A stretch of 64,000 nucleotides of DNA, from contig NZ_AP012541.1 in the NCBI RefSeq assembly GCF_000829035.1, positions 2,356,001 to 2,420,000 on the forward strand, written 5' to 3'. This document shows positions 1 to 9,116 of this stretch, piece after piece (positions within the stretch are counted from its first letter, which is position 1; every line of letters starts with the position of its first letter). The stretch comes from Lacticaseibacillus paracasei subsp. paracasei. GTDB taxonomy: Bacteria; Bacillota; Bacilli; Lactobacillales; Lactobacillaceae. Both the position numbers and the translations under genes were made by a program. The notes under the pieces are model-generated. The model made no database searches. It was given only the letters and a program-made list of their open reading frames with translations, and was not told the origin of the DNA.

Positions 1-80
1 TCCTCAGCTTTGAGTTTTGCAAGTTCCGGCCAGTTGCCGATGACGTTATAACCGTCGACGATCATGATGTGTTCGCGCAT
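1..80 (-). CDS. yacP: YacP/Rae1-like NYN-domain ribonuclease (N-terminal fragment)
   Basis: Only the first 26 codons are in the window; the gene continues past the left edge. The start reads MREHIMIVDGYNVIG, typical of the NYN/PIN-like nuclease fold of YacP (Rae1), where the aspartate of IVDGYN is an active-site acid. In Bacillus Rae1 is a ribosome-associated endoribonuclease (family knowledge). The ATG lies directly beside the TAA of rlmB, so the two are probably translationally coupled. Being last in the cysS-mrnC-rlmB-yacP series supports the call. Confidence 0.8.
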   Translation of the reverse strand, partial: MREHIMIVDGYNVIGNWPELAKLKAE

Positions 81-860
81 TTATTTTCCCTCATGCCGAC
101 TGGCGAATGCCTGATACATCAGGATGCCCGCGGCCACACTTGCATTTAGACTTTGAACGTGGCCGACCATCGGAATCGCAATCGTCGCATCCATTAACTT
201 CGCAATGCCAGGCGAGATGCCCTTGCCTTCATTGCCGATCACCAACGCAGTACTGCCTTTTGCATCCCATTTTCGATAATCCTGACCGTCCATGGCAGTG
301 CCAAAGACCCACATGCCGCGTTCTTTCAGCGTCTTAATGGTCTGGGCGAGATTCGTCACCCGTGCCACCGGTACATACTCAATCGCCCCTGTGCTGACTT
401 TGGCAACGGCACTTGTCAGGCCCACAGCGCGATGCTTCGGAATGATCACCCCGTGCACCCCGCTTGCATCTGCTGTCCGTAAAATGGAGCCCAAGTTGTG
501 CGGATCTTCCAAATTATCCAGCAATAGGAAAAACGGATCTTCGCCTTTATCAGCGGCATTTTTGAAAAGATCATCTAAGGTTGCATAAGCGTAAGGCGTC
601 ATTGCCAATAAGACCCCTTGGTGATTGCCTTGGTCACTCATCAGATCTAATTTTTGCTTAGGTGCCGTGCTCACTAAAATCTTCTTCTTTTGCGCCATGC
701 CGACCAAATGCTGAATCGGTTCACTTTTCAGGTCGGTTTGGACGAACAATTTGTTGATGGTGGCAGCGGTGCCAGCTTTCAGCGCCGCCTCAACGGCATG
801 GCGGCCAAAGATAAACTCATCTGGATCATGTTCAGTTGTTGCTTGCGGCTTTTTTGCCAT
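81..860 (-). CDS. rlmB: 23S rRNA (guanosine-2'-O-)-methyltransferase RlmB (TrmH/SpoU family)
   Basis: A SpoU-family methyltransferase predicted to 2'-O-methylate a guanosine of 23S rRNA using SAM. After an N-terminal substrate-binding domain (about residues 15-90) come the three SpoU knot motifs: NLEDPHNLGSILRTADA, then IGNEGKGIS, then IPMVGHVQSLNASVAAGI near the C terminus. The ATG at 860 (MAKKPQATT) is preferred over one 7 codons upstream because a GAAGGGAAG ribosome-binding site precedes it. It overlaps the end of mrnC by 29 bases, as expected in this compact operon. About 259 aa, normal for RlmB. Confidence 0.93.
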   Translation of the reverse strand: MAKKPQATTEHDPDEFIFGRHAVEAALKAGTAATINKLFVQTDLKSEPIQHLVGMAQKKKILVSTAPKQKLDLMSDQGNHQGVLLAMTPYAYATLDDLFKNAADKGEDPFFLLLDNLEDPHNLGSILRTADASGVHGVIIPKHRAVGLTSAVAKVSTGAIEYVPVARVTNLAQTIKTLKERGMWVFGTAMDGQDYRKWDAKGSTALVIGNEGKGISPGIAKLMDATIAIPMVGHVQSLNASVAAGILMYQAFASRHEGK

Positions 861-1260
861 GTCCCGTCTTCCCTTCTTCAACGTATTGGATACACCATGC
901 TGCTAATTCAGCAACACGGTCATCGCGGCCGATCAAATGTAAGTAGCCGAACAGTGCCTCGAATCCTGTTGAAACTCGATAAGTCACCACATCGGTATTT
1001 TTCGCGTGCGTGTAGCTTTTGGCATTGCGCCCATGCTTGAAAATGTCGGTTTCGTCGCTATCCAGCAGGTTGGCTTCCTCCATCCCGGCAATCAGCGCCG
1101 CTTGTGCCTTTGCGGACACAAAATCCTTGGCTGCCCGTTGCAGTGATGCCGGCCGAACTAAACCGCGCTTGAGTAAGTGTTCCCGAATATAAACTTCATA
1201 AACCGCGTCGCCCATGTAGGCTAACGCGATACCGTTCAATTGTTTTGGATCAAATGTCAT
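832..1260 (-). CDS. mrnC: Mini-ribonuclease 3 (MrnC)
   Basis: A stand-alone RNase III catalytic domain without a dsRNA-binding domain, about 142 aa, as in the Mini-III family that trims 23S rRNA precursor ends. The family signature [19 protein letters not shown] lies near the N terminus, with the metal-binding Asp in GDAVYE. I place the start at the ATG whose last two bases overlap the cysS stop (ATGA), implying coupled translation; a GTG four codons upstream is an alternative. It sits between cysS and rlmB, the common Firmicutes order. Confidence 0.92.
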   Translation of the reverse strand: MTFDPKQLNGIALAYMGDAVYEVYIREHLLKRGLVRPASLQRAAKDFVSAKAQAALIAGMEEANLLDSDETDIFKHGRNAKSYTHAKNTDVVTYRVSTGFEALFGYLHLIGRDDRVAELAAWCIQYVEEGKTGHGKKAASNN

Positions 1261-2663
1261 TGTCTGCGCCACCGTGTTCCTTGAGGAGTGTCTTCCAAAA
1301 TAATGCCTTGTGCGGCCAACTGATCACGAATTTGGTCGCTCTTAGCAAAGTCTTTCGCTGCCCGTGCCGCATCTCGAGCCTTCACCAAGGCATCAATGTC
1401 TGCATCCAGGTTCTTCTGATCAGCAAACACCACACCGAAGATTTGCAGCCAAGCATCGTATTCATTCAAAAGGTCATTGATACTTTCACTTTTGACCGTC
1501 TCTTCATTAGCATATTCATTAAGCAACTTTGCCAGATCGAATAAAACGGTGAGGCCATTTTGAACGTTGATATCATCATCCATAGCAGTCACGAAGCGAT
1601 CCTTCAAGGTTTGCAGCTGCTTGGTAATTTGTGGATCAACGCCGGTTTCGGCCCCACGACGACGATAGGTCAAATTCTCACGAGCAATTTTTAGCCGATT
1701 GAGACTGTTGGCCGCATTTTTGAGGTTAGTTTCAGAATAGCGAATCGGCATCCGATATTGGGTACCCGCCATGAAAAAACGTAGAACTTGCGGATCAACT
1801 GTTTTGCGAATATCGTGCACAGTGATGAAGTTGCCAAGCGATTTGCTCATTTTCTCGTCGTCTTCACCAATCGTCACGAAGCCGTTATGCATCCAATACC
1901 GAACGAACTGCTTGTCGGTTTTAGCTTCGCTTTGGGCGATTTCATTCTCATGATGCGGAAATTCCAGATCCTGGCCGCCACCGTGAATGTCAAAAGTATC
2001 GCCTAACAGCTTGGTGCTCATGACTGAGCATTCAATGTGCCATCCTGGCCGTCCTTTGCCCCATGGTGACTCCCAACTGATCTCACCGGGTTTGGCGGCT
2101 TTCCACAAAGCAAAATCAATCGGATCTTCTTTTTTAGCTAATTCGTCTTGGGTAATATGTTGACTGGCACCTTCTTCAAGTTCATCCACATTCTGATGAG
2201 ATAACTCCCCATAATGTTTAAACTTGCGGGCCCGGTAATAAACATCGCCGTCAACAGCATAAGCGTATTCTTTGTCGATCAAATCCTGCACAAAATCAAT
2301 AATATCCGGGATCATTTGACTGGCGCGAGGATGAGCCGTTGCCGGTTCGATCCCCAGCGCCGTCGTGTCTTCCATGAACGCATCAATAAACCGTTGCGCC
2401 AAGTCCAGCGGAGCTTCACCGGTTTTATGAGCAGCATTGATAATCTTGTCATCAACATCGGTGAAGTTCGAAACATAGGTTACTTTATATCCGCGATATT
2501 CAAAATACCGGCGGATGGTATCAAACGCGATAGCACTGCGCGCGTTACCGATGTGGATGTAATTGTAAACAGTCGGGCCGCAGACATACATCCGGATTTC
2601 TCCCGGGTGCAACGGCGTGAATGTCTCTTTTTTCCGGGACATTGTATTGTATAACGTTAACAT
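1257..2663 (-). CDS. cysS: Cysteinyl-tRNA synthetase
   Basis: Class I aminoacyl-tRNA synthetase, 468 aa, normal length. The HIGH-type motif appears as HIGN ([12 protein letters not shown]) and the second signature as KMSKS ([10 protein letters not shown]). Zinc ligands are visible as Cys in MYVCGPT, Cys in HIECSVM and His/Glu in FPHHENE. The ATG is preceded by AGGAAGGAAATG. No cysE lies upstream: the region above holds an FAD oxidase and an orphan gene before gltX, unlike the gltX-cysE-cysS order seen in many Firmicutes. No T-box leader was recognised in the 240 bases upstream. Confidence 0.97.
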   Translation of the reverse strand: MLTLYNTMSRKKETFTPLHPGEIRMYVCGPTVYNYIHIGNARSAIAFDTIRRYFEYRGYKVTYVSNFTDVDDKIINAAHKTGEAPLDLAQRFIDAFMEDTTALGIEPATAHPRASQMIPDIIDFVQDLIDKEYAYAVDGDVYYRARKFKHYGELSHQNVDELEEGASQHITQDELAKKEDPIDFALWKAAKPGEISWESPWGKGRPGWHIECSVMSTKLLGDTFDIHGGGQDLEFPHHENEIAQSEAKTDKQFVRYWMHNGFVTIGEDDEKMSKSLGNFITVHDIRKTVDPQVLRFFMAGTQYRMPIRYSETNLKNAANSLNRLKIARENLTYRRRGAETGVDPQITKQLQTLKDRFVTAMDDDINVQNGLTVLFDLAKLLNEYANEETVKSESINDLLNEYDAWLQIFGVVFADQKNLDADIDALVKARDAARAAKDFAKSDQIRDQLAAQGIILEDTPQGTRWRRQ

Positions 2664-2756
2664 CGGCTCATTTCCTTCCTGTAGCGTCTTAACTGCATTT
2701 TACAGGAAACGACCGTGATTATAAAGGAACGGGGCGGGCGATTGCAACATTCTGTG

Positions 2757-2795
2757 CCGTGCCAAACGCCGCAATCTCCGCCTTGGCACTACGAC
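2757..2795. repeat. Short relic of the 183-nt structured element found at 33 kb
   Basis: Bases 2759-2789 form an inverted repeat with GTGCCAAA at one end and TTGGCAC at the other. On the minus strand the sequence reads cgtagtgccaaggcggag, then attgcgg and tttggcacggc. These are the two ends of the element at 33041-33223, joined with the middle missing. It lies between the cysS start and the upstream FAD-oxidase terminator. Confidence 0.6.
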
Positions 2796-2820
2796 CTTAA
2801 TGCTTAGCAGACTATCTATC

Positions 2821-2868
2821 AAAAAATAAAAAGGAATGATTTTCCTAAATACGGCAATCATTCCTTTT
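2821..2868 (-). terminator. Intrinsic terminator of the FAD-oxidase gene
   Basis: On the minus strand AAAAGGAATGATTG pairs with AATCATTCCTTTTT around a loop, followed by a T-rich stretch. It lies just after the oxidase stop codon. Confidence 0.8.
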
Positions 2869-2903
2869 GGAGCTGCGCATGACGTTCCTGTTTTTCAGCA
2901 GCC

Positions 2904-4298
2904 TTAATCAATTTTCCGCTTCGGATTCAGAATCCCCAACGGATCAAACAATCCTTTAATTTGATGCTGAATCTCATCAACATCAAAGCCTAATTCTTCA
3001 TTGTTCCATTGGTTCTTGCTCATCCCCACCGCATGTTCACCGGAAATGGTGCCGCCGAGTGCCAATGCTTTGCGGAACATCAGACGAATGGCTTGGAGCG
3101 CTTCTTTGGGCGGTTCTTCCTCATCAGCCGGCCAGATGACGGTTGGATGCACATTACCATCGCCCGCATGACCTGCCGTGTAAATTTCGACATTTAAGTC
3201 CTGTGCGACTGACGCAATATAGTCCATCATTTCGGGCAGTTTAGACAACGGCACCGCCATGTCTTCCATAATATGTTGGCCGTTAGCGAAAACCGCCGGC
3301 AACATGTCCTGGCGTAACTTGATAATCGCCGCTGCTTCTTTGGGATCACTGGTGACCTTGATGTTTTTGGCATGATCGTCATTTAAAATCTGCTCCGCCA
3401 TTTTCAGACTAGCTTCACCACCAGCATCTAACCGGAACAGGAGCATTGCCTCGGCGCCTTCAGCATAGTGAGTGCCTTCATAACGATCCAACGCAGCAAC
3501 TGTCAGACCATCAAGTGCTTCAAGCATGACCGGATAGATACCGGAAAGCCGCAAATCCTCCACCCCTTTAGCCAATGCTGTCATGTTGTCAAAATAAGCA
3601 ATTCCAACAACCGGCGTGCCAATTGGAATCGGGTTCAGTTTGACAGTGACTTCAGTGATGATGCCCAATGTGCCTTCCGAGCCGACGAATAAGTGCGTCA
3701 AATCGTAATTAAACGCATGCTTGTAAGTTCGGCCGCCAAGTTTGATTTCACGGCCGTCTGCCAAAACAACTTTAAGGCCAAGTACATTGTCGGTTGTCGC
3801 CCCATACTTCACGGTACTCATCCCACCAGCATTGGTTGCCGCATTGCCACCAATGCTTGAAATTGGCTTAGATCCAGGATCAGGTGCGTAAAAAAGACCT
3901 TGCGCACGCGCTGCCTTATCCAGGTCCCCGTTGATCACACCAGGCTCAACCACTGCCAACAGATCGCCTTTGCTAATCTCTTTAATCCGATTCATTCGCG
4001 CTGTCGACAAAATAAGACTGCCGTTTATGCCGTCAGAACCGATCACGGTGCTCGTATCTGCGCTTTGGGGAACCACTGGCATATGATATTGACGCGCGAT
4101 TCTTAACACACCTTGAATATCTGCAACATCACTGACTGCAACATATGCCAGAATTTTCCCGGCAATCTCACGCTGGGCATTGCCATTGGCGCTATGTTCG
4201 CGCGCAATTTTATCATCAATGTGGATTTCGGCATGCGGGGCCGCGTCTTGCAAGGCTGCCAGAATTTCCGAGTTATCATAAGCTGTAAAAATTGCCAT
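2904..4298 (-). CDS. FAD-linked 2-hydroxyacid oxidase/dehydrogenase (GlcD/D-lactate dehydrogenase type)
   Basis: A 464-aa flavoprotein of the FAD-binding PCMH/GlcD family. The N-terminal half binds FAD (SSIGGNAATNAGGMSTVKYG, VGSEGTLGIITE). The C-terminal FAD-oxidase domain carries GHAGDGNVHPTV and SGEHAVGMSKN, with the usual metal/substrate histidines. Family members oxidise D-lactate or glycolate in the cytoplasm; the substrate here cannot be told from sequence. The ATG at 4298 has a strong GAGGAGG site. It is a single transcription unit with its own terminator, inserted between gltX and cysS. Confidence 0.85.
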   Translation of the reverse strand: MAIFTAYDNSEILAALQDAAPHAEIHIDDKIAREHSANGNAQREIAGKILAYVAVSDVADIQGVLRIARQYHMPVVPQSADTSTVIGSDGINGSLILSTARMNRIKEISKGDLLAVVEPGVINGDLDKAARAQGLFYAPDPGSKPISSIGGNAATNAGGMSTVKYGATTDNVLGLKVVLADGREIKLGGRTYKHAFNYDLTHLFVGSEGTLGIITEVTVKLNPIPIGTPVVGIAYFDNMTALAKGVEDLRLSGIYPVMLEALDGLTVAALDRYEGTHYAEGAEAMLLFRLDAGGEASLKMAEQILNDDHAKNIKVTSDPKEAAAIIKLRQDMLPAVFANGQHIMEDMAVPLSKLPEMMDYIASVAQDLNVEIYTAGHAGDGNVHPTVIWPADEEEPPKEALQAIRLMFRKALALGGTISGEHAVGMSKNQWNNEELGFDVDEIQHQIKGLFDPLGILNPKRKID

Positions 4299-4423
4299 CA
4301 CAAAAACCTCCTCAACACCTCTAAAGGCAGGTGGCAGCGTTGGCCATTCGCCTCTGAAGCGTCGACTTTATTATGGACTATTTTGGTAAAGATGGCTTAG
4401 TAAGACGCTCGGTGGTGTGCCTA

Positions 4424-5011
4424 TTAAGACGCCGATTGACCCTGCGATGAGATTGACTGTCTTGCCTTTGTCTCAACAGCAATGGTTTCCTTGGGATGAA
4501 CGGTAATAACAGCCTCTCCTAGCCAAGTCGTTTCTGGTGCCATGGCTGCCAAGCGATAAGGTTGACGTGGTTGGCCGCTGCCTGTTATTGGCGTTGGTGT
4601 GGCAACACAAATCGTCAAGACATCTGTGTCCACACCAGCGTCTGCTAAATGGCGAAAGCGGACCAAATTAATGGTCTGTTCTTGTGGTACCACCAGTGGT
4701 TCGCAGTTGCCGCGATAATCGAGTCGAACGACATGCCGGCCATGTGTGTCAAAACCAGATAAAACGGCCACCTTTGGACGACCAAGGACTTGAGTTCGCG
4801 GATCAAAACCGTCAAAGCTGGCGAAACGCGGCAATATGTAATAGAAGATCGGTGACGCCAGGGCCACAGGTTCCTTGCTTAGTAAATGCAGGCCGACTTT
4901 CCCGCCAAAACAGCCGGCTGCAGCTGATCCCGGCAAATATTGCAAGGCAAAAGTTGGTTTTGTGGTCAATGTGTCTAACGGTTCCTTGTCGTTATTGCGA
5001 TTGTCACGCAT
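4424..5011 (-). CDS. Hypothetical protein, 195 aa
   Basis: I do not recognise this protein. It starts at ATG after AGGAGTG, has no obvious signal peptide or transmembrane segment, and has a hydrophilic N terminus followed by mixed beta-rich sequence (FALQYLPGSAAAGCFGGKVG; PTPITGSGQPRQPYRLAAM). The reading frame is long and has a good ribosome-binding site, which supports it being real. It lies downstream of an intrinsic terminator (5182-5232), so it should have its own promoter in 5012-5180; no confident promoter could be assigned. It belongs to the accessory material separating gltX from cysS. Confidence 0.5.
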   Translation of the reverse strand: MRDNRNNDKEPLDTLTTKPTFALQYLPGSAAAGCFGGKVGLHLLSKEPVALASPIFYYILPRFASFDGFDPRTQVLGRPKVAVLSGFDTHGRHVVRLDYRGNCEPLVVPQEQTINLVRFRHLADAGVDTDVLTICVATPTPITGSGQPRQPYRLAAMAPETTWLGEAVITVHPKETIAVETKARQSISSQGQSAS

Positions 5012-5181
5012 CAGTGGTCACTCCTGTCAAAATTATGCTTGATATAATTAAAATGATACTCGCTTGATCCATAAAAACGCACGTTATAAGATTTACCGAA
5101 TTTTTGCTGACGATTCAATCCGAGCCATTGGGCCAGATTCTCCAAGTAAGCCTGAAAAAGCGCGTCTGTGTTGCGGTTATC

Positions 5182-5232
5182 AAAAAACAGGTGTTTGTTC
5201 ACGGACCATCGTCGGTCCTGAACAAACACCTG
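5182..5232 (-). terminator. Strong intrinsic terminator below the 35-aa peptide gene
   Basis: On the minus strand a 14-bp stem CAGGTGTTTGTTCA / TGAACAAACACCTG is extended by GGACC/GGTCC with one bulged base, and TTTTTT follows. It ends the short transcript that begins at the promoter near 5.5 kb. An 84-codon open frame (5011-5265) runs through this hairpin, so I do not list that frame as a gene. Confidence 0.85.
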
Positions 5233-5336
5233 CAGTTGTGAAAAATCACAACATGAACTCAACATTAGGAAGACAACGACGAAAACCAGAAAAACATGCG
5301 CTGTCCATTAATCATGCCGGGGATTGGCATATCAGG

Positions 5337-5444
5337 TCAATGAAAAAGCCAGGCATAAATGATATGAAAAATCGCTGCCGTCACCAGTCCTGTCATCATA
5401 CCCAGAACAAAATATAAAAGTAAGTGCTGCCGCTTACCTTTCAT
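5337..5444 (-). CDS. Small single-span membrane peptide, 35 aa, behind a quorum-sensing-type promoter
   Basis: The open frame encodes 35 residues: a basic start MKGKRQH, then one hydrophobic helix LLLYFVLGMMTGLVTAAIF, ending HIIYAWLFH. It has no double-glycine leader, so it does not look like a classical class II bacteriocin precursor. A purine-rich stretch (AGGAAGGGTAGGAATG) precedes the ATG. A promoter with two 9-bp repeats spaced by 12 bp lies about 50-120 bases upstream, and a strong terminator follows, so it is a self-contained unit. Small basic membrane peptides under such promoters are often immunity or accessory factors, but the function here is unknown. Confidence 0.55.
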   Translation of the reverse strand: MKGKRQHLLLYFVLGMMTGLVTAAIFHIIYAWLFH

Positions 5445-5495
5445 TTTTCATTCCTACCCTTCCTACGTTGCAAGGAGCTATTCTCCCTGTCATTT

Positions 5496-5563
5496 AGGGT
5501 AACCGATGTCGACAAGTTCTGGGGAAAATAAATATAAACGTTAGGAAATCACCGATTAACGTC
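5496..5563 (-). promoter_or_regulatory. LytTR-type direct-repeat operator and promoter (box A)
   Basis: On the minus strand GACGTTAAT (5555-5563) is followed after exactly 12 bases by AACGTTTAT (5534-5542). A -10-like TACCCT (5496-5501) begins after a further 32 bases. The 9-N12-9 layout matches operators of bacteriocin quorum-sensing response regulators (PlnC/D, SppR type). The same geometry recurs at 43.2 and 63.5 kb in this window. Confidence 0.75.
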
Positions 5564-5641
5564 GTCCTTTAGGCACAATCACTCAATTATTAACAACAAA
5601 CGTTGCCCTTCGCGTTCCACCAAAACCTATTGTTTGCATGC

Positions 5642-5666
5642 AAAAACCCGCACATCTGCGCGGGCT
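5642..5666 (-). terminator. Terminator of gltX
   Basis: Minus strand: CCCGCGCAGATGTGCGGG hairpin followed by TTTTTG, shortly after the gltX stop. Confidence 0.75.
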
Positions 5667-5677
5667 TCCTGCATCAA

Positions 5678-7171
5678 TTAAAGTTGGCCGGTGACAAGAT
5701 CAACGTTTTTAAGGACTTGATCGCGACCCATCAGTTCAATGGTTTCAGCAAGTTGCGGACCATGCATCCGCAATGTTGCAGCGATTCGAATTGGCATGTA
5801 AAGCTTGCGGCCCTTGACCTTGGTTTCCTGCTTGACTTCATTGACAATACCGCCAATGGAATAAGCGTCAAACGTGTCGAGTGCCCGAATCTTTTTGGCG
5901 AAGGCTTCGATGACTGGCTTAGCATTGTCATCTGCCAGTTCTTTGCGTTCGTCATCGGTTAGGTCAGTGGCTTTGTCGAAGAAAATATCGGCAAGCTTGC
6001 TGATCTGAGCAGTGTAACTCATTTGATCGGTGTAAAGACTAATAAGCTGGCGCGCCCACTCGATGGTCTTCGGATCTGGATCACTATGAATTTTGCCATC
6101 TTCAATCAAGTTAGCTAAGGACAAACTCATCAATTCATTCGGGTTCGTCTTTTGCTTGGCCTTGATGTATTGGTTGTTCACCCATTCCAATTTCTTCTGG
6201 TCAAAACGGGCTGGGCTCTTAGATAGCCGCTTTGGATCGAATTGCTTGATGAATTCCTTTTTGGTGAAAATTTCATCTTCACCAACTGGGGACCAGCCAA
6301 GGAGCGTAATGAAGTTGAACATCGCGTCTGGCAAATAGCCGAGTTCACGATATTGTTCAATGAACTGTAACACGGTTTCATCACGCTTCGACAACTTCTT
6401 ACCGGTGGCGCCATTGATGATCAAGGTCATATGGCCAAAAATTGGTGGTTCCCAGCCAAATGCATCGTAAATGGCCAATTGCTTCGGTGTGTTGGCAATA
6501 TGATCGTCCCCACGCAACACGTGGCTGATTTGCATCATATGATCGTCTACTACCACCGCAAAATTGTACGTTGGCATGCCATCACGCTTTTGAATGACAA
6601 AATCGCCGCCCAGTGTGTTGGCATCAATCGAGATTTTCCCCTTAACGATGTCGTCCCACTCGTAGGTCTTGTCCATTGGAATGTGGAACCGAATCACAGG
6701 CTCCAAGCCCTTCGCTTTGGCTGCGGCAATCGCGTCAGCTTTTTCAGCGTCCGTCATGCCCTCATATTCATATTCGTAATGCGGCATCTCGTGACGAGCC
6801 TTTTGGGCTTCACGATCGGCTTTCAGTTCCTCTTCGGTCCGATAAGACTCGTAGGCAAAGCCTTTATCAACAAGTTGCTTGATCAGCTTGTCATAGATGT
6901 CCTTACGTTCAGACTGCCGGTATGGGCCAAAGTCGCCGCCTTTGTCGGGGCCTTCATCCCAGTCAATCCCGAGCCAGTGAAGGTTCTCCATCTGACTCTT
7001 TTCGCCGTCTGCAACATTCCGCTTTGTATCGGTGTCTTCGATCCGCAGCACCAACGTTCCGTTGTTGTGCCGTGCGAACAAATAATTGAACAACGCCGTC
7101 CGCGCATTGCCGATATGCAAATGCCCGGTCGGACTTGGTGCATAACGCACCCGAATTGGTCGATCTGCCAA
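5678..7171 (-). CDS. gltX: Glutamyl-tRNA synthetase
   Basis: Class I synthetase with HIGN ([18 protein letters not shown]) and KLSKR ([11 protein letters not shown]) signatures and an anticodon-binding C terminus. I choose the TTG at 7171 (reading [16 protein letters not shown]) because ATGGAGG lies about 8 bases before it, giving 497 aa, close to other lactobacillar GltX. Longer in-frame starts at 7204 or 7186 lack a good ribosome-binding site. In many Firmicutes GltX also charges tRNA-Gln before amidation. It has its own terminator. Confidence 0.95.
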   Translation of the reverse strand: MADRPIRVRYAPSPTGHLHIGNARTALFNYLFARHNNGTLVLRIEDTDTKRNVADGEKSQMENLHWLGIDWDEGPDKGGDFGPYRQSERKDIYDKLIKQLVDKGFAYESYRTEEELKADREAQKARHEMPHYEYEYEGMTDAEKADAIAAAKAKGLEPVIRFHIPMDKTYEWDDIVKGKISIDANTLGGDFVIQKRDGMPTYNFAVVVDDHMMQISHVLRGDDHIANTPKQLAIYDAFGWEPPIFGHMTLIINGATGKKLSKRDETVLQFIEQYRELGYLPDAMFNFITLLGWSPVGEDEIFTKKEFIKQFDPKRLSKSPARFDQKKLEWVNNQYIKAKQKTNPNELMSLSLANLIEDGKIHSDPDPKTIEWARQLISLYTDQMSYTAQISKLADIFFDKATDLTDDERKELADDNAKPVIEAFAKKIRALDTFDAYSIGGIVNEVKQETKVKGRKLYMPIRIAATLRMHGPQLAETIELMGRDQVLKNVDLVTGQL

Positions 7172-7318
7172 TGTCTTAGCCTCCATTTTTCTGTAAACAT
7201 GCACTGATAGTGTACCACAGAAGGGACGTTCATTGGGCTGATGTGGGAGATTGAATCTATGTCAGTTGGCTTCTGATCGTTCTACTAAACGGCGCAACCT
7301 TTGCAATCTATCATTGCC

Positions 7319-8299
7319 TTAATCAAACGGGAATCTCATGCCCCATGCATTTCGCACACTGTCCATGATATGGCTGACATCGTGAGATAGTAGCAACTGA
7401 CCGTCATCGTGACCTTCATCAATGTAGCGCTGAAAATCACGGACTTCATAAACTAAGGCATCGGCCTGATCACCTGCGCTTAATACCTCGCTGGTCGTGG
7501 TATGGGCATCAGGAGTGTAGGTTACTTTGGCGGTTGTGGCACGCGGATAGTCATCAATTTCAACGTAGCCTTTTGTACCCGAGATCACGCCGCGTTTTGG
7601 CTGCTTAGCGCGTAATGACAGTGCCATGACGGCCAACTGCTGATCAGCATTTTTTAAAATGATCCCTGATTGTTCATCAACACCGGTTTCAAAGTACTTG
7701 ACGGTGGTGAGCGTTACATTGGGCTGAGCATCTAAGAACGTACGAGCAAAGGCAGTTGCGTATCCGCCGATATCAAGCAACGCGCCACCAGCCAGATCCT
7801 TATTGAAGAAACGATTCTTTGGATCAAAGTCTTTCAAGCTACCGAAGTTAACTTGAACAAGATGAATGTCGCCTAACTTGCCACTTGCAATCAGCTGCTT
7901 GACTTGTTGATAAACCGGCATATGGTACAAGGTTAACCCTTCAGATAGAATCAGGCCCTTGTGCTTGGCCAACTGCTGGACATCATCAAATTGCTTAGCA
8001 TTGACCGTAATCGCTTTTTCGGCAAGAACGTGTTTGCCGGCATTCAAAGCTTTTTTGATGTATGGATAATGATAGGTATGCGGCGTTGCAATATAAATCA
8101 CATCAACGTTTGGGTCGGCAATCAAGGCATCTGGATCTGTATATGTTTTGGCAATATGTTTTTCAATAGCGAACTTCTTAAGCATGTCGGCATTGACATC
8201 AGCGACGGCGTAGATGCTACCGTTTTCCCGGTTTAAAGCGTCGGCCATTTCATGTGCGATCCAACCAGTTCCGATCATACCCCAGTTATAGTTTGTCAT
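7319..8299 (-). CDS. Gfo/Idh/MocA-family oxidoreductase
   Basis: A 326-aa NAD(P)-dependent oxidoreductase. The N-terminal Rossmann fold begins MIGTGWIAHEMADAL; the family lysine motif appears as AEKAITV (EKP type) near residue 95; the C-terminal half is the alpha/beta substrate domain. The ATG at 8299 follows AAAGGATG. Members act on sugars, inositols or trans-dihydrodiols; the substrate is not deducible. An imperfect inverted repeat (8323-8438) fills the space to the upstream RpiA-like gene. Confidence 0.85.
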   Translation of the reverse strand: MTNYNWGMIGTGWIAHEMADALNRENGSIYAVADVNADMLKKFAIEKHIAKTYTDPDALIADPNVDVIYIATPHTYHYPYIKKALNAGKHVLAEKAITVNAKQFDDVQQLAKHKGLILSEGLTLYHMPVYQQVKQLIASGKLGDIHLVQVNFGSLKDFDPKNRFFNKDLAGGALLDIGGYATAFARTFLDAQPNVTLTTVKYFETGVDEQSGIILKNADQQLAVMALSLRAKQPKRGVISGTKGYVEIDDYPRATTAKVTYTPDAHTTTSEVLSAGDQADALVYEVRDFQRYIDEGHDDGQLLLSHDVSHIMDSVRNAWGMRFPFD

Positions 8300-8322
8300 A
8301 TGACTCATCCTTTCTTTTAAAC

Positions 8323-8438
8323 GCATTCTCCAGCCCAGAAACCTGCGTGTAAGAACCTTGGTCGCAATAGTCAGAGTCCGACCATCACGCCTAAGGTCAC
8401 TTACACTCCGGTTTCTAACCGGGCTGGTTCACGCTCTG
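8323..8438. repeat. Dispersed imperfect inverted repeat, copy 1
   Basis: The left arm reads CCAGCCCAGAAACCTGCGTG and the right arm is its near complement (ACTCCGGTTTCTAACCGGGC), around a shorter inner hairpin. Similar elements lie at 21962, 22088 and 34303, with half a copy at 26091. The right arm runs into the 3' end of the RpiA-like gene and supplies its last codons and stop. Confidence 0.75.
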
Positions 8439-9086
8439 CTTAATTTCATGTACCTGACCATCTGGTGTTTCTATTAAGAGTAATGTCGCTAAGTGAGCAA
8501 AGTATGACGTCGCAACAACTCCCGGTAATGAGGCTAGCAAATGATCAACTTTTGCGATATCCGTCCATTCCGCCATCTTACAATCAATTAATTCATTGCC
8601 GTCGCGCGTTCGCGTGTAGCCCATGTAAGTGGTAGCCACCCGTCGTTTTGCCTGCAAGCCTAGCAGCTTGGCAGATGCCATCACCTGTTCACTTGCCGCG
8701 CTAACAACTTCCAATGTCAGCGGTACCGCGGCATTCAGTTGAGCGTTGACATTTTTCTGAGCAGTGAGAATCACATAAGCATGGCTCGCCTGCGCGTGCA
8801 ACTTTTCATAAAAATGAATGCCGCCATTACTTTTAAGTAAATTTAAGTCCTTATCGGCACTGTCACAGCCATCAAAGGCAATATCACTAGCTATCTGTGT
8901 TGTTGTTGGTAACCCCAGTATCTGACAATAAGCCAGCGTTACTTCAGAGGGACTGCAAATCTGAATACCCGGCAATGCCCGCGCGACAATGCCATCAGCA
9001 AGAGCCTGCATGTGCCGACCACCGCCAAGACTCACTACCTGATGCGGCTGAATAAGTGCTAGAGCAGCGGCGATTTGTTCTGTCAT
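8415..9086 (-). CDS. Ribose-5-phosphate isomerase A-like protein
   Basis: A divergent RpiA-family protein of 223 aa, predicted to interconvert ribose-5-P and ribulose-5-P or act on a related sugar phosphate. The acidic substrate loop is present as FDGCDSADKD, replacing the usual DGADE type, and the catalytic glutamate is kept in FYEKLHA; the usual KGGG stretch is altered to KSNGG. The ATG at 9086 follows GAGAGGAAG. It diverges from an RpiR-type regulator, suggesting it is a regulated accessory enzyme rather than the only isomerase. The final codons come from an adjoining repeat element. Confidence 0.75.
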   Translation of the reverse strand: MTEQIAAALALIQPHQVVSLGGGRHMQALADGIVARALPGIQICSPSEVTLAYCQILGLPTTTQIASDIAFDGCDSADKDLNLLKSNGGIHFYEKLHAQASHAYVILTAQKNVNAQLNAAVPLTLEVVSAASEQVMASAKLLGLQAKRRVATTYMGYTRTRDGNELIDCKMAEWTDIAKVDHLLASLPGVVATSYFAHLATLLLIETPDGQVHEIKQSVNQPG

Positions 9087-9116
9087 GAAAGTTGCTTCCT
9101 CTCTTTTATTTTTGAT

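Noticed and set aside
5011..5265. 84-codon minus-strand open frame upstream of the 195-aa gene
   Set aside because: It runs through a perfect intrinsic terminator hairpin and its ATG has no clear ribosome-binding site. Its last codons merely contain the next gene's ribosome-binding site.
6431..7207. 258-codon plus-strand frame
   Set aside because: Fully antisense to gltX, which has clear synthetase motifs; no ribosome-binding site or family resemblance.
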